Source: Phascolomyces articulosus
Lineage: Eukaryota > Mucoromycota > Mucoromycetes > Mucorales > Lichtheimiaceae
Assembly: GCA_025677815.1 (NCBI GenBank)
Contig: JAIXMP010000050.1
Location: forward strand, 124,001 to 188,000
Direction of reading: 5' to 3'
Length of the DNA stretch: 64,000 bases
Shown: positions 50,200 through 60,418 of the stretch, in pieces
Layout of the letters: each line of letters opens with the position of its first letter
How positions within the stretch are numbered: position 1 is the first letter of the stretch
Notes under the pieces: model-generated
The model's input: only the letters and a program-made list of their open reading frames with translations
What the model was told of the DNA's origin: nothing
Database searches by the model: none
Program-made: the position numbers and the translations under genes

Positions 50200-51080
50200 T
50201 TGCCATGATTTTGAAAACTTGATATATATTTGACAGTTTACTCTTCGTTTCAATACTTTGATCTTACAGTTATATGATACCTTGTATCGAGGAATAACCA
50301 TATCAAGAAAAATATTGTCATAAAAAATAATCTCGTGCTTGCAATCATCGATTCGTTTACATTTCCTAGTGGTTCCATAAAGTAAAATATCTCCAGATTG
50401 ATTCCATGAATACTATAATGCGCAGAAACCTTCGTTCACTTGAGATCCATCGACTACTGCCACGTCAGAAATACGAACAAGTTTTGAAGGCAGCATAAAG
50501 TCTGGTTTAAGCAAATCATTGGAGATTGTTATGGGTGGTTTTACAGGTTTGGTGAACTCCTTTTTGTCGTTAAAAGAATATTGAGCCGTCCTGTAGGTGA
50601 TATATTTGTAGTTGAAAATGCAGATGGTGATCAAAATGAAAAAATAAAAAAGCTATTGGAAGTTGACTGTAGGTAACTTGGAATCATGTACTTCAGGTAA
50701 ATATCGAAAAGCTCCTCTGGATTCTAACTTGTTCTTTTGCTTTCTTTGGGTATAAATTCATCGATCTGACGTCGTACACAGTACTTATCATATGCCATAG
50801 TAATTTGTTTGCAAAGTTGTAAAGACATGAGAAATGGAAGTAAGGTTTCGACTGAGCTCGGTAGTTCCACTCTTTCAAGATTTACAAACGGGTATATGGT
50901 TTCGTGATGTAATGAACAAAGGTAAAAATCAACTTTGAAACCTATTTATTTCAATATTAGTAGTCAGTAGATCAGAATCACCCTTCCAAACAAACAAGCA
51001 CATACTCATCAACTACTTGGATTCCCATCGCGCACTCGACATCACCATGATCAATCGCTTCCTTGCAAAACATTGTTAAT

Positions 51081-51095
51081 CGATAATTATCCTTA
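51081..51095. repeat. Target-site duplication, left copy
   Basis: CGATAATTATCCTTA here is repeated exactly at 51495-51509. The first C may be shared with the element's C-run, so the duplication is 14 or 15 bp. It flanks the SINE. Confidence 0.75.
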
Positions 51096-51494
51096 GATTA
51101 AACATTTTTTTATTATGTGATACTAGTTTGCTAGTGTCCTTATAGGGCAAATTGGCAGACCACTTGCTGTTCTTGGAGTTGAGATTCAAGGGAAAGCATA
51201 TTATACAATGACAAAGATACAAATATATACTACTAAGCTAGAATTTTGGCTGGTAATGAATTTTTCGAGTTAACGCCCTTTATTTTTTGATACCAGGGTA
51301 GTGACGGAGGGAAGAAACTAGATAAGGGATCTAGTGGACTCAGCATGGAAAACAGGACAGTAGGATACAAATGGACTTGGACATACCAAACGGCATTAAA
51401 ACTCTGATTGGGCAGTATTGGAGCCGAACTCACAACCTTCGGAGCAGAAGACAGCCGTGATAACCATTACTGGAGGGGCCGAGGTCCCCCCCCC
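51096..51494 (-). mobile_element. tRNA-derived SINE insertion, about 400 bp
   Basis: The element is bounded by the exact 14-15 bp direct repeats at 51081-51095 and 51495-51509, as expected of target-primed retrotransposition. Read on the minus strand, its 5' end has a run of about ten G, then a tRNA-like head (about 51480-51410) with an A-box-like segment near AGTAATGGTTA and a B-box-like AGTTCGGCTCC. A CTTCTG loop lies between them, suggesting descent from a tRNA with a TCT anticodon. The body has no open frame of note. The 3' end is A-rich (AATAAAAAAATG). Such elements are transcribed by RNA polymerase III and mobilised by a LINE. It lies inside a pseudogene of a multicopy family. Confidence 0.7.
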
Positions 51495-51509
51495 CGATAA
51501 TTATCCTTA
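51495..51509. repeat. Target-site duplication, right copy
   Basis: Exact partner of 51081-51095 on the other side of the SINE, adjoining the ten-base C run that forms the element's 5' end on the plus strand. Confidence 0.75.
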
Positions 51510-51719
51510 TGTGTATCGTAATGGTGATTAACGGGTTCAAATGGTTTTACTTCGACAAAACCAGCAGCGTATACTTAGTGCATTTGTTTGGTTAAGGTCA
51601 TGCCTCCATCTGGTCATTGGTTATCCGCTGCATCCTCTTTTCTGTTTAGCCTAATAATGATACAAGATAACTAATACACAATAATAAAGCACTCTTTTTT
51701 TGTTACCTAAGACACTTAC

Positions 51720-53040
51720 CAACGGAAGAGACGACGATTGTGTGGATCGTGGAACATTGGACTGAGAAGTAGATCAAGACAATTGGTAAGGAGTTCCGTT
51801 TCGCCAATAACTTGTGATGTTTTGCAGGAGGGTAACTTGGAAATAATTGTAAAAGGAGAGAGAAGAATGAAAAAATTTATGAAGGAACGGAGTAGAAAAA
51901 GGAACACTAATTAGTTGTTTTCTTGAGTTGATTGGGATGTGAGTTGGGATGGTACTGGTGGTTCCTCAGGTTCTGGTTCATCTTCTTCGTAGTCATCTTC
52001 AGAGTGACTTAAGCGGCCAATATCCAAGGAGAACACGGATTAGAACGAACCAGCAGTTTAACCATTTCCCACGAGATAAACCAATTTCTGAACGTGGAAG
52101 ATGGTTTATAACACAATTGAGTGGCTGCATGTCTAGTTTAAGTTCGGGTATTGCTCCAAATGTAGCTGACAGTTCATCCAGTACTTCTTCCATTAGTGGG
52201 CAAGTAGTAAAGTGTTCTCGATTTGCTGCAGGATGGCCACATCGACAATCTTCCAACGAATAAGACGGAACCAATGCATTCTCCATTTTATTAACCTGTG
52301 TCGATCTCTTGAAGTAGCAGGAAGTATAACACGGGGTCGATCATTCTTTTATCCCAAAGACAGCGGATAGTTTTCATTTTATCAGCTCGGCGTTTATATT
52401 CTTCATCCCTTTTTTGGGAGACTGTTTGTTCAAGTGATCCTTTGGAGGGTTGTTACTATATCTCAATTTGCAGTAAAGCTGGTAAAAAGGGTTGTTTGAC
52501 GTAAGATGCTTCCAATACTTATCTTTTTTCTTATTCCAGAGAAAAGAAAGTTCAATGGATCGAGCCAGTGTGGTGGTGGGTAGGTTCTAAAGTCGTGCAG
52601 CAAATTTAAGTTGTAATGTACGGGTACGGGTGTGCATTGATGGCAGGTCTGCTAACATCATTGGAACAATAGTTGGAAAATGTGTTGCTTTATTCCGATT
52701 AAGGGCCATTTTTATACATCCTTTTTGTGCATCATGGAGTTTATTTTTTTGTGTTGCTGTAAGATTGGGAATTGCTATTCCATATTCAAGGACTGTTCTG
52801 ACAAAGGTGCGGTATATTCGAAGGGCAGGCCATAAACCAATACCATACTGATGCATACCAAGTTGTCGCAGTAGAGCCATACTTCCTGTTGGTTTGGTAG
52901 TGCAAGGGAAGAGTACAAGTCAGTGAACCATAATAGTATTTCTGACATCTTTATTTTTACACTATTATATACCTGAATGATACGTTCAAGCGACAAGAAA
53001 ATGTTATCGCCAAGAACGACGGATCCATCAATAAACATGT
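51720..53040 (-). mobile_element. Decayed LINE (non-LTR retrotransposon), 3' part
   Basis: Minus-strand pieces in different frames match the C-terminal half of a LINE reverse transcriptase protein. FIDGSVVLGDNIFLSLERII (about 53037) is followed, with a frame change near 52880, by MALLRQLGMHQYGIGLWPAL and YRTFVRTVLEYGIAIPNLTA, the thumb-region pattern of these elements. Further on, CRCGHPAANREHFTTC gives a Cys/His cluster typical of their C-terminus, and an acidic tail (EDDYEEDEPEPEEPPVPSQL) ends near 51910. Stops and frameshifts show that it is inactive, and the catalytic core with the FADD motif is missing. The strand matches that of the neighbouring SINE. Whether this LINE family mobilised it is unknown. 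Confidence 0.7.
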
Positions 53041-54800
53041 TTCGAAACCATGATCCAAAGAATTAACATTTTTGCCAAAAAATTGAGTGAATTCTTTATC
53101 GTTTGAGTTTCTGTTTAACATGATACTAGATAATGAATTTTTAAACGTATATATTAGCTATATGTTCATATATTATATTCATCAAGTGTTGATTGTTACA
53201 TGAATACTTACAATAATTTTTGCAAATCGGATACCAAGTGCAAGTTAAGATCATTTGCTTGTTATAATGAATCTTTCTGATATTGATTCCACGGAGTTGT
53301 CAGCTCTATTCCATTTAAATGACAAGTTGTTGTTGCCGGCTTTACATGGTAAAGTTCCGGGTTGTCGTTGCTGTTGCTGTTGTTGTTGTTGTTGTTGCTT
53401 GTATTTTCGCGGCGAGAACCCAATGCTGTATAATTTTTTTGGGGATTCAATGTTGTATACGTAGTTACCATTTTTTCTACTCTTTCTTTGTTGCCAAATC
53501 TGATGTTGTTTGTCTTGGTCTTTTAGAGTTATCATTAGCTGAGAAATAAAAAATGATGAAAATCCGCGTTACAAATTGTCTTCATCTTGTAAATGATTAT
53601 ATATGGGTTAGATAGGCTTCAATATCAGATAAAAAAAAACAGATAGACTATTTAACAAAGCTTCTTTTACGGTCAAACGCTTTTTTTGGATTAGTGTTCA
53701 CTAATTCACCAGTAAGATTCTTGCCTATATTATAAAAAATATCATATGTTATACAACTTCATATATACATTCATTCAAAAAATAAAACATCTTACAGCAT
53801 ATATCGTGTGGGTGTGTTGATATAAAACAAAATGAACTCGACAACATATAATTACCTTAATAATATGAGAGAAAGATAAAAAAACACCCCAACATTACTA
53901 TCATGAGTATAAGTTCATTTCAATATACACAACGTGCTTCCTTTTTTTTTTTTATTTAGTTGGAAAACAAAGATGAGATACTACAGTACAAGAGATTTGC
54001 ATGTTATTTTAACGTCGGATGTTATAAACAATTTTTATAAAAAGGGTAACCCTTTTACTTTTTCGAGAATTCTATTTTTTTTCATTGTGTTGGAACCAAC
54101 AAGTCACTTTTGTTGTTTACGAACAGTGTCAAATCTTCAGTATTGGCTTTTATAATCATCGTCAATATCTTGCGTGCAAGGACAGGATAAATATTGTAAC
54201 TGTGTGATATTATTTAAAAATATCAGGTTAGTGTTTTTTTCTTTCTTTACCAGTATTTTATGATTTTAATTGTATTTGAAATAGCTTGCATGGTATAATA
54301 TATTTGATTTTGAAGAACCTCTTTTGCGACATCTCTATCATGCTTTTTTTCTGAATATGATGTGCTGATATATGGTTAATGATGCCTTGCTTCCATCTCT
54401 CGCTCGCTGTTGTAGAACACGATTTTATTGACATAAGAATGACATAGATGAATCTCCAAGCTCTGTGGCTCAATTTTGCTTTGATAGCTCAAATTTGGAT
54501 GTGTGGATCATTTTCGAGATGATAGCTCATTTCTAATTTCTATGGTCTAATATGACTTCTGATGCCATGTTTGTAATTATACTTGTAACAATGACCCTTT
54601 CGAAGGTTTGATATTTATTACAATATCAACAACTGATGATGTAACGTTGTACTTTTACATCGAATTAATTTATCATTGCAGTCAAAATGATGAGATGTTA
54701 CACAACAAAACAAAGAAACAGATGTTGATTTTGTATAAGGAAAGCTGCGCCTTCCTTTTCTTCTGGGAAGTTCTTTTTTTATTTCTTTTGACGAGGGTCA
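53041..54800. other. Intergenic region upstream of the F-box gene
   Basis: About 1.8 kb. A minus-strand frame at 53251-53535 (94 codons, with a run of ten Gln encoded by CAA/CAG) could be a terminal exon or chance: it starts MITLKDQDKQHQIWQQ and ends SERFIITSK. A second stop-free minus stretch at 54258-54473 has no recognised content. The rest is AT-rich. The last hundred bases should hold the F-box gene promoter. Confidence 0.35.
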
Positions 54801-56853
54801 ATGAACAAAAATACTGATGCGATGAATCAAACATTCACTGGTACTTTATTATTTAATGAATTACCATTCGACATTGTGACGAAGATCTTTTCTGGAATTA
54901 GTCAACGCGATTGTCTGACGTGTATGACGGTGTGTCGTTCTTGGTATGACCAGTTACCACAATACACTCAAGATACTGTTTGGTCCAAATTATTTATCTC
55001 CTCTACCACTGTGCTTCCTCAAAACAATCAAAGATGGAAACGTTGTATTGGAAAACATGTAAAACACATCGATTTTTCAAGTTTTGACAAGGAGCAAGAA
55101 CTTTATTTATTCCTAAGTCAAATGTATGAGCTCGGCTGTGATCAAATGGAATCATTAGGTAACTATAATGCGTAAGAGTTTTCTTTTTTTAAAATAATAA
55201 TAATAATAATAAGTAACTAATAGTATACATCATAATTTGATAATTTGAAATGTAGAGTTTATTGTTTGCGTTGTGCCATCTCAATATGTTTTTCTTTCGA
55301 TATTAAAACCATTACAACATACTTTAAAGAAACTAAAATTCAGGCGACATGGCTCTGATTTAAACTTTTTGGATACAATTAAACTGTTTCCAAATCTCAC
55401 ACAATTTTCATTTTCACAGATGACACGTCGGGGCCCGGTGGCAACTAATGTTGGAAGAGAGCAACTTTTATCGACCATGGCGGATATGGACAACGATGAC
55501 AATGTTAAGTTTCCTAATCTGACACATTTATTTATGAATAATGATACAATCATGATGCAAGAAAGACTAGCACCTATTGTACAAAAATGCCCCAATCTAC
55601 AGTATCTTGGTTATGGGCACGCTGAAGGTTCTATATTTACCTTTCTTCCAACACCGGAAAGAGCATACATTGCTCCAGAAAAAATATTTTCGTGGTGTCC
55701 AAATCTTATCTATTTAGAAGCCTACAATGTAAGACTTGGAAAATATCGACAATTGGCCATCAGCCATCTTCATCAACAACCAACACCACTGTCACAGACA
55801 TTCATCAATGATCGTAACAACAAAATTTCACTACAATCTTCAGATACAATCACATATGGCGGACACTTGCGCGCTTTCTTTATTTTTGAAAGTGATCCCT
55901 ATTATAAACCTGATAAAATCCACCAACTTCTTTTGGATAACACCAATACATTGGAATATCTTGGGCTAGGTCGATGTTTTAGATCGGGCACGCCATCCTC
56001 CAGTTGGTCTTCAGTACTTCAAAATTTGGGAACCATACCTGCACTTCACACTTTAGTTCTTGACAACCTTATATACGACGAGCCAATTGATTCCGTTAAT
56101 ACAATGGTTATTCAATGTCCTACGTTACAAACACTCGTGATAAATAATTGTGGTAGTAAACTACAAGTACCTCGTTTAAATTTACCTAAAGTCCTCAGAC
56201 GCTTGAAGCAATTGAGGTGTTTGGATGTATGTAATATTTCATTGGATTGGATTGATGATGATGATAACAACAACAGCAGAGACGCAGAGACACGAGAATA
56301 TTATGAAATGTCACGGAAACAAATCTTTTTTCAACAATTGGCGAAACAAGGATCAAAGCTTCATACCGTTCAATTACAAGATACATTTCCAGCCCTAAGA
56401 GACGACCTCATGATTGGATTGGCCTGTTTACCTACCTTGGAGGATTTATTTCTGGGTAGTGTGGGTATTTATACAAGAGAAGGATTCGATAAATTTGTAG
56501 AGACGTTACTCTATGGACCGAATAATGTCATTAAAAAAATACACATTATTAACTTGGTCGAAGATCAACTTTCTGATACGGCTTTAACTCTTCTTGGAAA
56601 ATTACCCAAGCTCCAGACATTGTTTCTTTCGGCTTCCCAATCCGTTTATCTACAGATCAAATCTTCAACTTTAATAGAAATGCTTTCCAGTAATACAGGT
56701 TTATGGAGCATGTTTTTAGGTTTTACCGTATTTACTGATACCAACCAAGAAGACCCAGTAGAACTTTTAGAACGTCAGTTATCACCCACATACTCTTTTA
56801 TAAAGCTGGCCAATGATAAATATGTTTCTTTATCACTTACTCGTGATATATAA
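54801..56853 (+). CDS. F-box protein with leucine-rich-repeat-like C-terminus
   Basis: Two exons, 54801-55158 and 55256-56853, join in phase for 651 residues. The F-box lies at about 17-60 (NELPFDIVTKIFSGISQRDC, then CRSWYDQL). The remainder is a series of degenerate leucine-rich repeats such as FPNLTHLFM, CPNLQYLGYG, CPNLIYLEA, CPTLQTLVI and LPKLQTLFL, with a spacing typical of fungal F-box/LRR proteins. F-box proteins bind Skp1 and deliver substrates to the SCF ubiquitin ligase through the repeats. The substrate is unknown. The C-terminus is uncertain. A donor-like GTGATA at 56843 and a strong pyrimidine-rich acceptor at 56912 would splice in phase to a third exon ending at 57007, replacing the last three residues with about 32 others. 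Confidence 0.85.
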
Positions 56854-58023
56854 TATAATAAAAAAGGTTCAATTATACATATATTATTCTTTTTCATTTT
56901 ATTTGCAAATAGATCACCATAATATATCACTGGAACCTATTGACTTACAAATTTGGAATGCAAATTCAGTTTACTGTAAAAAAATTATCCAAAAAGGCAA
57001 AAAGTGAATATCCCTTAATACTACATGTAGTGCACCAAAAGTCGCAGCACTTGGGTATTACATGATTATTCGTGTGAACATGATATGCTTGAGTGAATTC
57101 ACATGATGTATATCTTTTTACTTTTGTAACTTCCTTTTTCCTTCTATATTGCTAAAACCCGTTCCATTTGATATATAAATAAACAAAAGATCTACAGATT
57201 AAAATGATTCAGTTCGACTCTGTTCGTTTCAATGGGGAGTATGCTTCACATGCTAGCGTGGCTTTGGACAGTGTTTATTTTATTTTTTTGGCTGGCTTGG
57301 TTGCATGATAATTTTATTTGTGTGTGTATTTTTCTTCCATTCATTGTGAACCCAGCAACAAATTGTTACGTAGGTACCACCAATGATTTCTAATAATGTT
57401 CCCATGTGTTAATTAATTCAATCATATTATAATAGGATGGAAAATAATAACAATAATAATAACAACAACAGAAACAAATAATTGTTGTCTTATTCAAGAA
57501 GTGTGATGAATCTCTTCTAATCAACTTTGTAAGAAATAAAAGAAATCAATCTTTAGTTTGGTGATAAACCTTAAAGAGATCCGCAATTATGCTTTCTGGA
57601 CCTCAAACGCCACTGTGAAACGGAACCTTTACCAAAATTGTACGTCTCTCTTGTAACTCTATTTTTATTATATTTTTATCTTTTTTTTTACCACTTTATT
57701 GTCGTTGTTGTTGTTGTTGTTTTTCTTTTTTGTATAAACGGAACTGGAGAATAATAAGAAGCATTCTATTTTTCAGAAACTATTTTTATTTTACATATTT
57801 TCTGTATAACTAATTATAATATCAATGATACATAGTAGTCATACCAAACAAGAGAAGGAGAGAAAGACAGCGTATTTCGAACAACAGGACAGATAATTTC
57901 GGATCTAACAACAATAGTCAATAAGTTACATCCGAGGCTGAGCCCTGTTTTTTTAATTGTTGACGCAAAGGCTTTTATTTTACTTCTCTTTCTTTTACAC
58001 TTTACTTTTCCCACACAAAAAGA
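56854..58023. other. Intergenic region between F-box and glycosyltransferase genes
   Basis: About 1.2 kb of AT-rich DNA. The first 150 bases may hold an alternative last exon of the F-box gene (56913-57007). The rest, with TTG and AAC trinucleotide runs, shows no gene. The region before 58024 is pyrimidine-rich and likely the glycosyltransferase promoter and leader. Confidence 0.5.
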
Positions 58024-60208
58024 ATGACGAAAAAATCATCACCGCATGAAGCATTATGGATACCATCGCAACCACAACAACAACGATCGATAACACCACC
58101 ATCCATTGATAATTCAAGTACTCGGCGAGCCATCTTGCTATTATTATTAACATGTCTTTTATTTTTACTTGCATTTAATGCTCGACTCATTTCAAACGCA
58201 CCCACAGACGAGCAAGATATTGTCATTCCAAATCTTTCACCATTAAATACAAACGATCCTTTCGCAAGTGTTGGTACTGATGATAAAGAGAAAGAGGTAT
58301 TATTACCAAATGTTCCCCTTCATCATGATACTCCAGCACCACCAACACCTCCAGTGCAACCAGCACCTGTAATTCCAATTGCAGAACAACAAGAGGATAC
58401 AACAGTTGTAGTAGAACCACAACCGCAACAAAAACCTCCTTTTTCAGACGAAGATGATGAAGTAGCAGCTGTAGAAACAACGGATGGATTAACTCACTAT
58501 GCGTATGTTGTAGTCATTGCCTCTGAAGCTCCGTTCCAATCACGACGGAATCTGATCCGTTCGAAATATTTTGGATTATACGACAATCTTAAACCTTGTA
58601 TGCGATACAATACAGATGTATTTTATACCTTTTGGATTCATGGTGGTCCGCCACCGTCCAATACGCCACAACGGCGGCAATATGAAGCCGAAAAAATGGA
58701 ATGGAATGATATGGTGGAAATCCCAAGCAATATACCTTTTGAACAAGAAACTATCCTAGAATGGGTATGGATATGGCTTGTTTTTATTTTTTTATACACA
58801 CACGCACAGTTTCAGTATCCTGGAATTCCTTCTTCACTTGATGATCATAACCATAGCCTTTTTGTTTTTATTTTTATTTTTACTAAATTTGTACTAGGTT
58901 GAAAATACATTAAAAACATCACGACGGATAGAGTATGATTATTTGATTATTCAAGATGTTGAAACATTTCTTCAACTCCATGTTATTAAACGAGAATTGG
59001 ATGCTGGTGTAATTGGTGAATATTCAAATATGCCTTATGTTGTTAGCATGGATCAACCTCTCAACATGCTATGGGGATCTTTCTCTGGAACAGAAGACGA
59101 TAAGCATGCTGCCATTATCGGTTCTGATGCAGCCCAGCTTGTGATGAGCAAACGAGAATTAATCCAAAAACAATTTGCTGTTTCCAAACATTTATTTACC
59201 AACACTTATAATTATTATCGTGCTGTATCGGGCGTTCTCAAAGCTGAAACAGATGCCGCCTTGTTACCGGAAGAAGCAGTGGAGGAACAAGGTCGACTTA
59301 TCCCTGAATTTATTCGTGAAGATCGTCTGGGGGAGACACAACGGTTCATCCGGTGGGAAAATAATGTCGAATCGGTTCATATCGAAGATCATGCCATCAC
59401 TCGTATTTACCAAGACAAAGAATTCCAAGATTTGGCACGGTGGACCAGTTTACGGCCGATCCCTGCTTGTGCTCGCCACTATTACTCATCCGATCGACCT
59501 AATGACCGAGATCCGGCCAGTATTGCAGTCGTGACCTCCTCTTATATTTATGATGCTTGTATGGAACCTTCTGCAACACAAGCGGCTGAAAATAAGCGTC
59601 AGTACGCACTCCAACATGGCTATTCCTTTGTTGCTCGGTCATCTGAATTTGCGCAACAGTTACTCACGCAACGCAAGATTGTCTGGGGCAAGATCGACGT
59701 CGTGGAGAAACTATTACCTAAATATCGATGGTTGTTTTGGCTGGATATGGATGCTGTGGTGATGGATCCGAGTCGTTCGATTGAAGCTCTGTTGGAAAAA
59801 CTAAGCGATAGTTATCAAGGAAATTTTGGACAAATTGATTTGGTGATTGCTAGACCTCATCAAGATAAGATGATCAATGCAGGTGTTTTCTTGATACGGA
59901 ATTCTCGTTGGAGTTTACAGTTTTTACGTCAAGTACAAGCAACCACAGAATGGTATAACCGGGGTCCATCGTTTGAACAGGGTGCTATGGCAGATGTGAT
60001 CAACAGACCTGAAAATCGTAATCATGTTTTATTGTTGGATGGGGATGATCAAACTTTCAATACTTTACCCCGTTATTATACTCCCAATGTTTCCTTTATC
60101 GTCCATTTCGCTCCTGACAAATGTCCTAATGATGCAGTATTGAAAGGACTTCGTGCTGCTGATATTCTTCAACAAGGTGGTATTGTTTCAAATCTAGACG
60201 AAGAATGA
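58024..60208 (+). CDS. Type II membrane two-domain glycosyltransferase (GT31-like plus GT34)
   Basis: Two exons, 58024-58764 and 58898-60208, join in phase for 683 residues. A short cytosolic N-terminus is followed by a signal anchor at about 35-55 (ILLLLLTCLLFLLAF) and a Pro/Gln-rich stem, as in Golgi enzymes. Residues about 155-330 resemble a GT31 (galactosyltransferase-type) domain: VVVIASEAPFQSRRNLIRS, ENTLKTSRR, then DYLIIQDVETFLQL, where the usual DDD metal site reads QDVE. Residues about 455-665 are a clear GT34 domain of the GMA12/MNN10 family, with FWLDMDAVVMD giving the DxD motif at Asp530 and Asp532, INAGVFLIRNS and FEQGAMADV. The GT34 part likely transfers galactose or mannose from a nucleotide sugar to glycans. 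The GT31-like part may be inactive or have altered specificity. Confidence 0.82.
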
Positions 60209-60418
60209 GAATTGATAAATTGTCTTTTTTTAGGGGAACGTATCACCATTATTGGGAAATGGATTCATAAAAAAAAAGAAGAAGAGGAATCTGGTTTTTG
60301 TACATGCACTTTTTTATTTTGTAAATATATTTTAGATAACTTGTCCTTATTTTTTGTTATAATTTTTATTATTATTATTTTTATATATTTATACCATGAT
60401 TTGTTTATTATCATCTCC

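Larger units (their letters stand above)
50200..51660 (-). pseudogene. Broken copy of a multicopy gene family, split by a SINE
   Basis: When the SINE at 51096-51494 is removed at its target duplication, the minus strand reads in one frame across the junction: AAGFVEVKPFEPVNHHYDTH joins to KDNYRLTMFCKEAIDHG and runs on to VVDEYVLVCLEG. Downstream pieces in shifting frames (ETLLPFLMSLQLCKQ, KPPITISNDLLKPDFMLPSK, VDGSQVNEGFCAL, then YSWNQSGDILLYG) continue the same gene. Frameshifts and stops (for example TAG after GFCAL) show it is dead. The pattern, especially GFVEVKP followed by HHY and a later QVV, resembles a large family of uncharacterised proteins I recall from Mucoromycete genomes. That link rests on memory and has no functional annotation. 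Boundaries are approximate. Confidence 0.6.

Noticed and set aside
53255..53464. Cysteine-rich open frame on the plus strand
   Set aside because: It is the complement of a polyGln-coding CAA/CAG tract. The Cys run has no other support.
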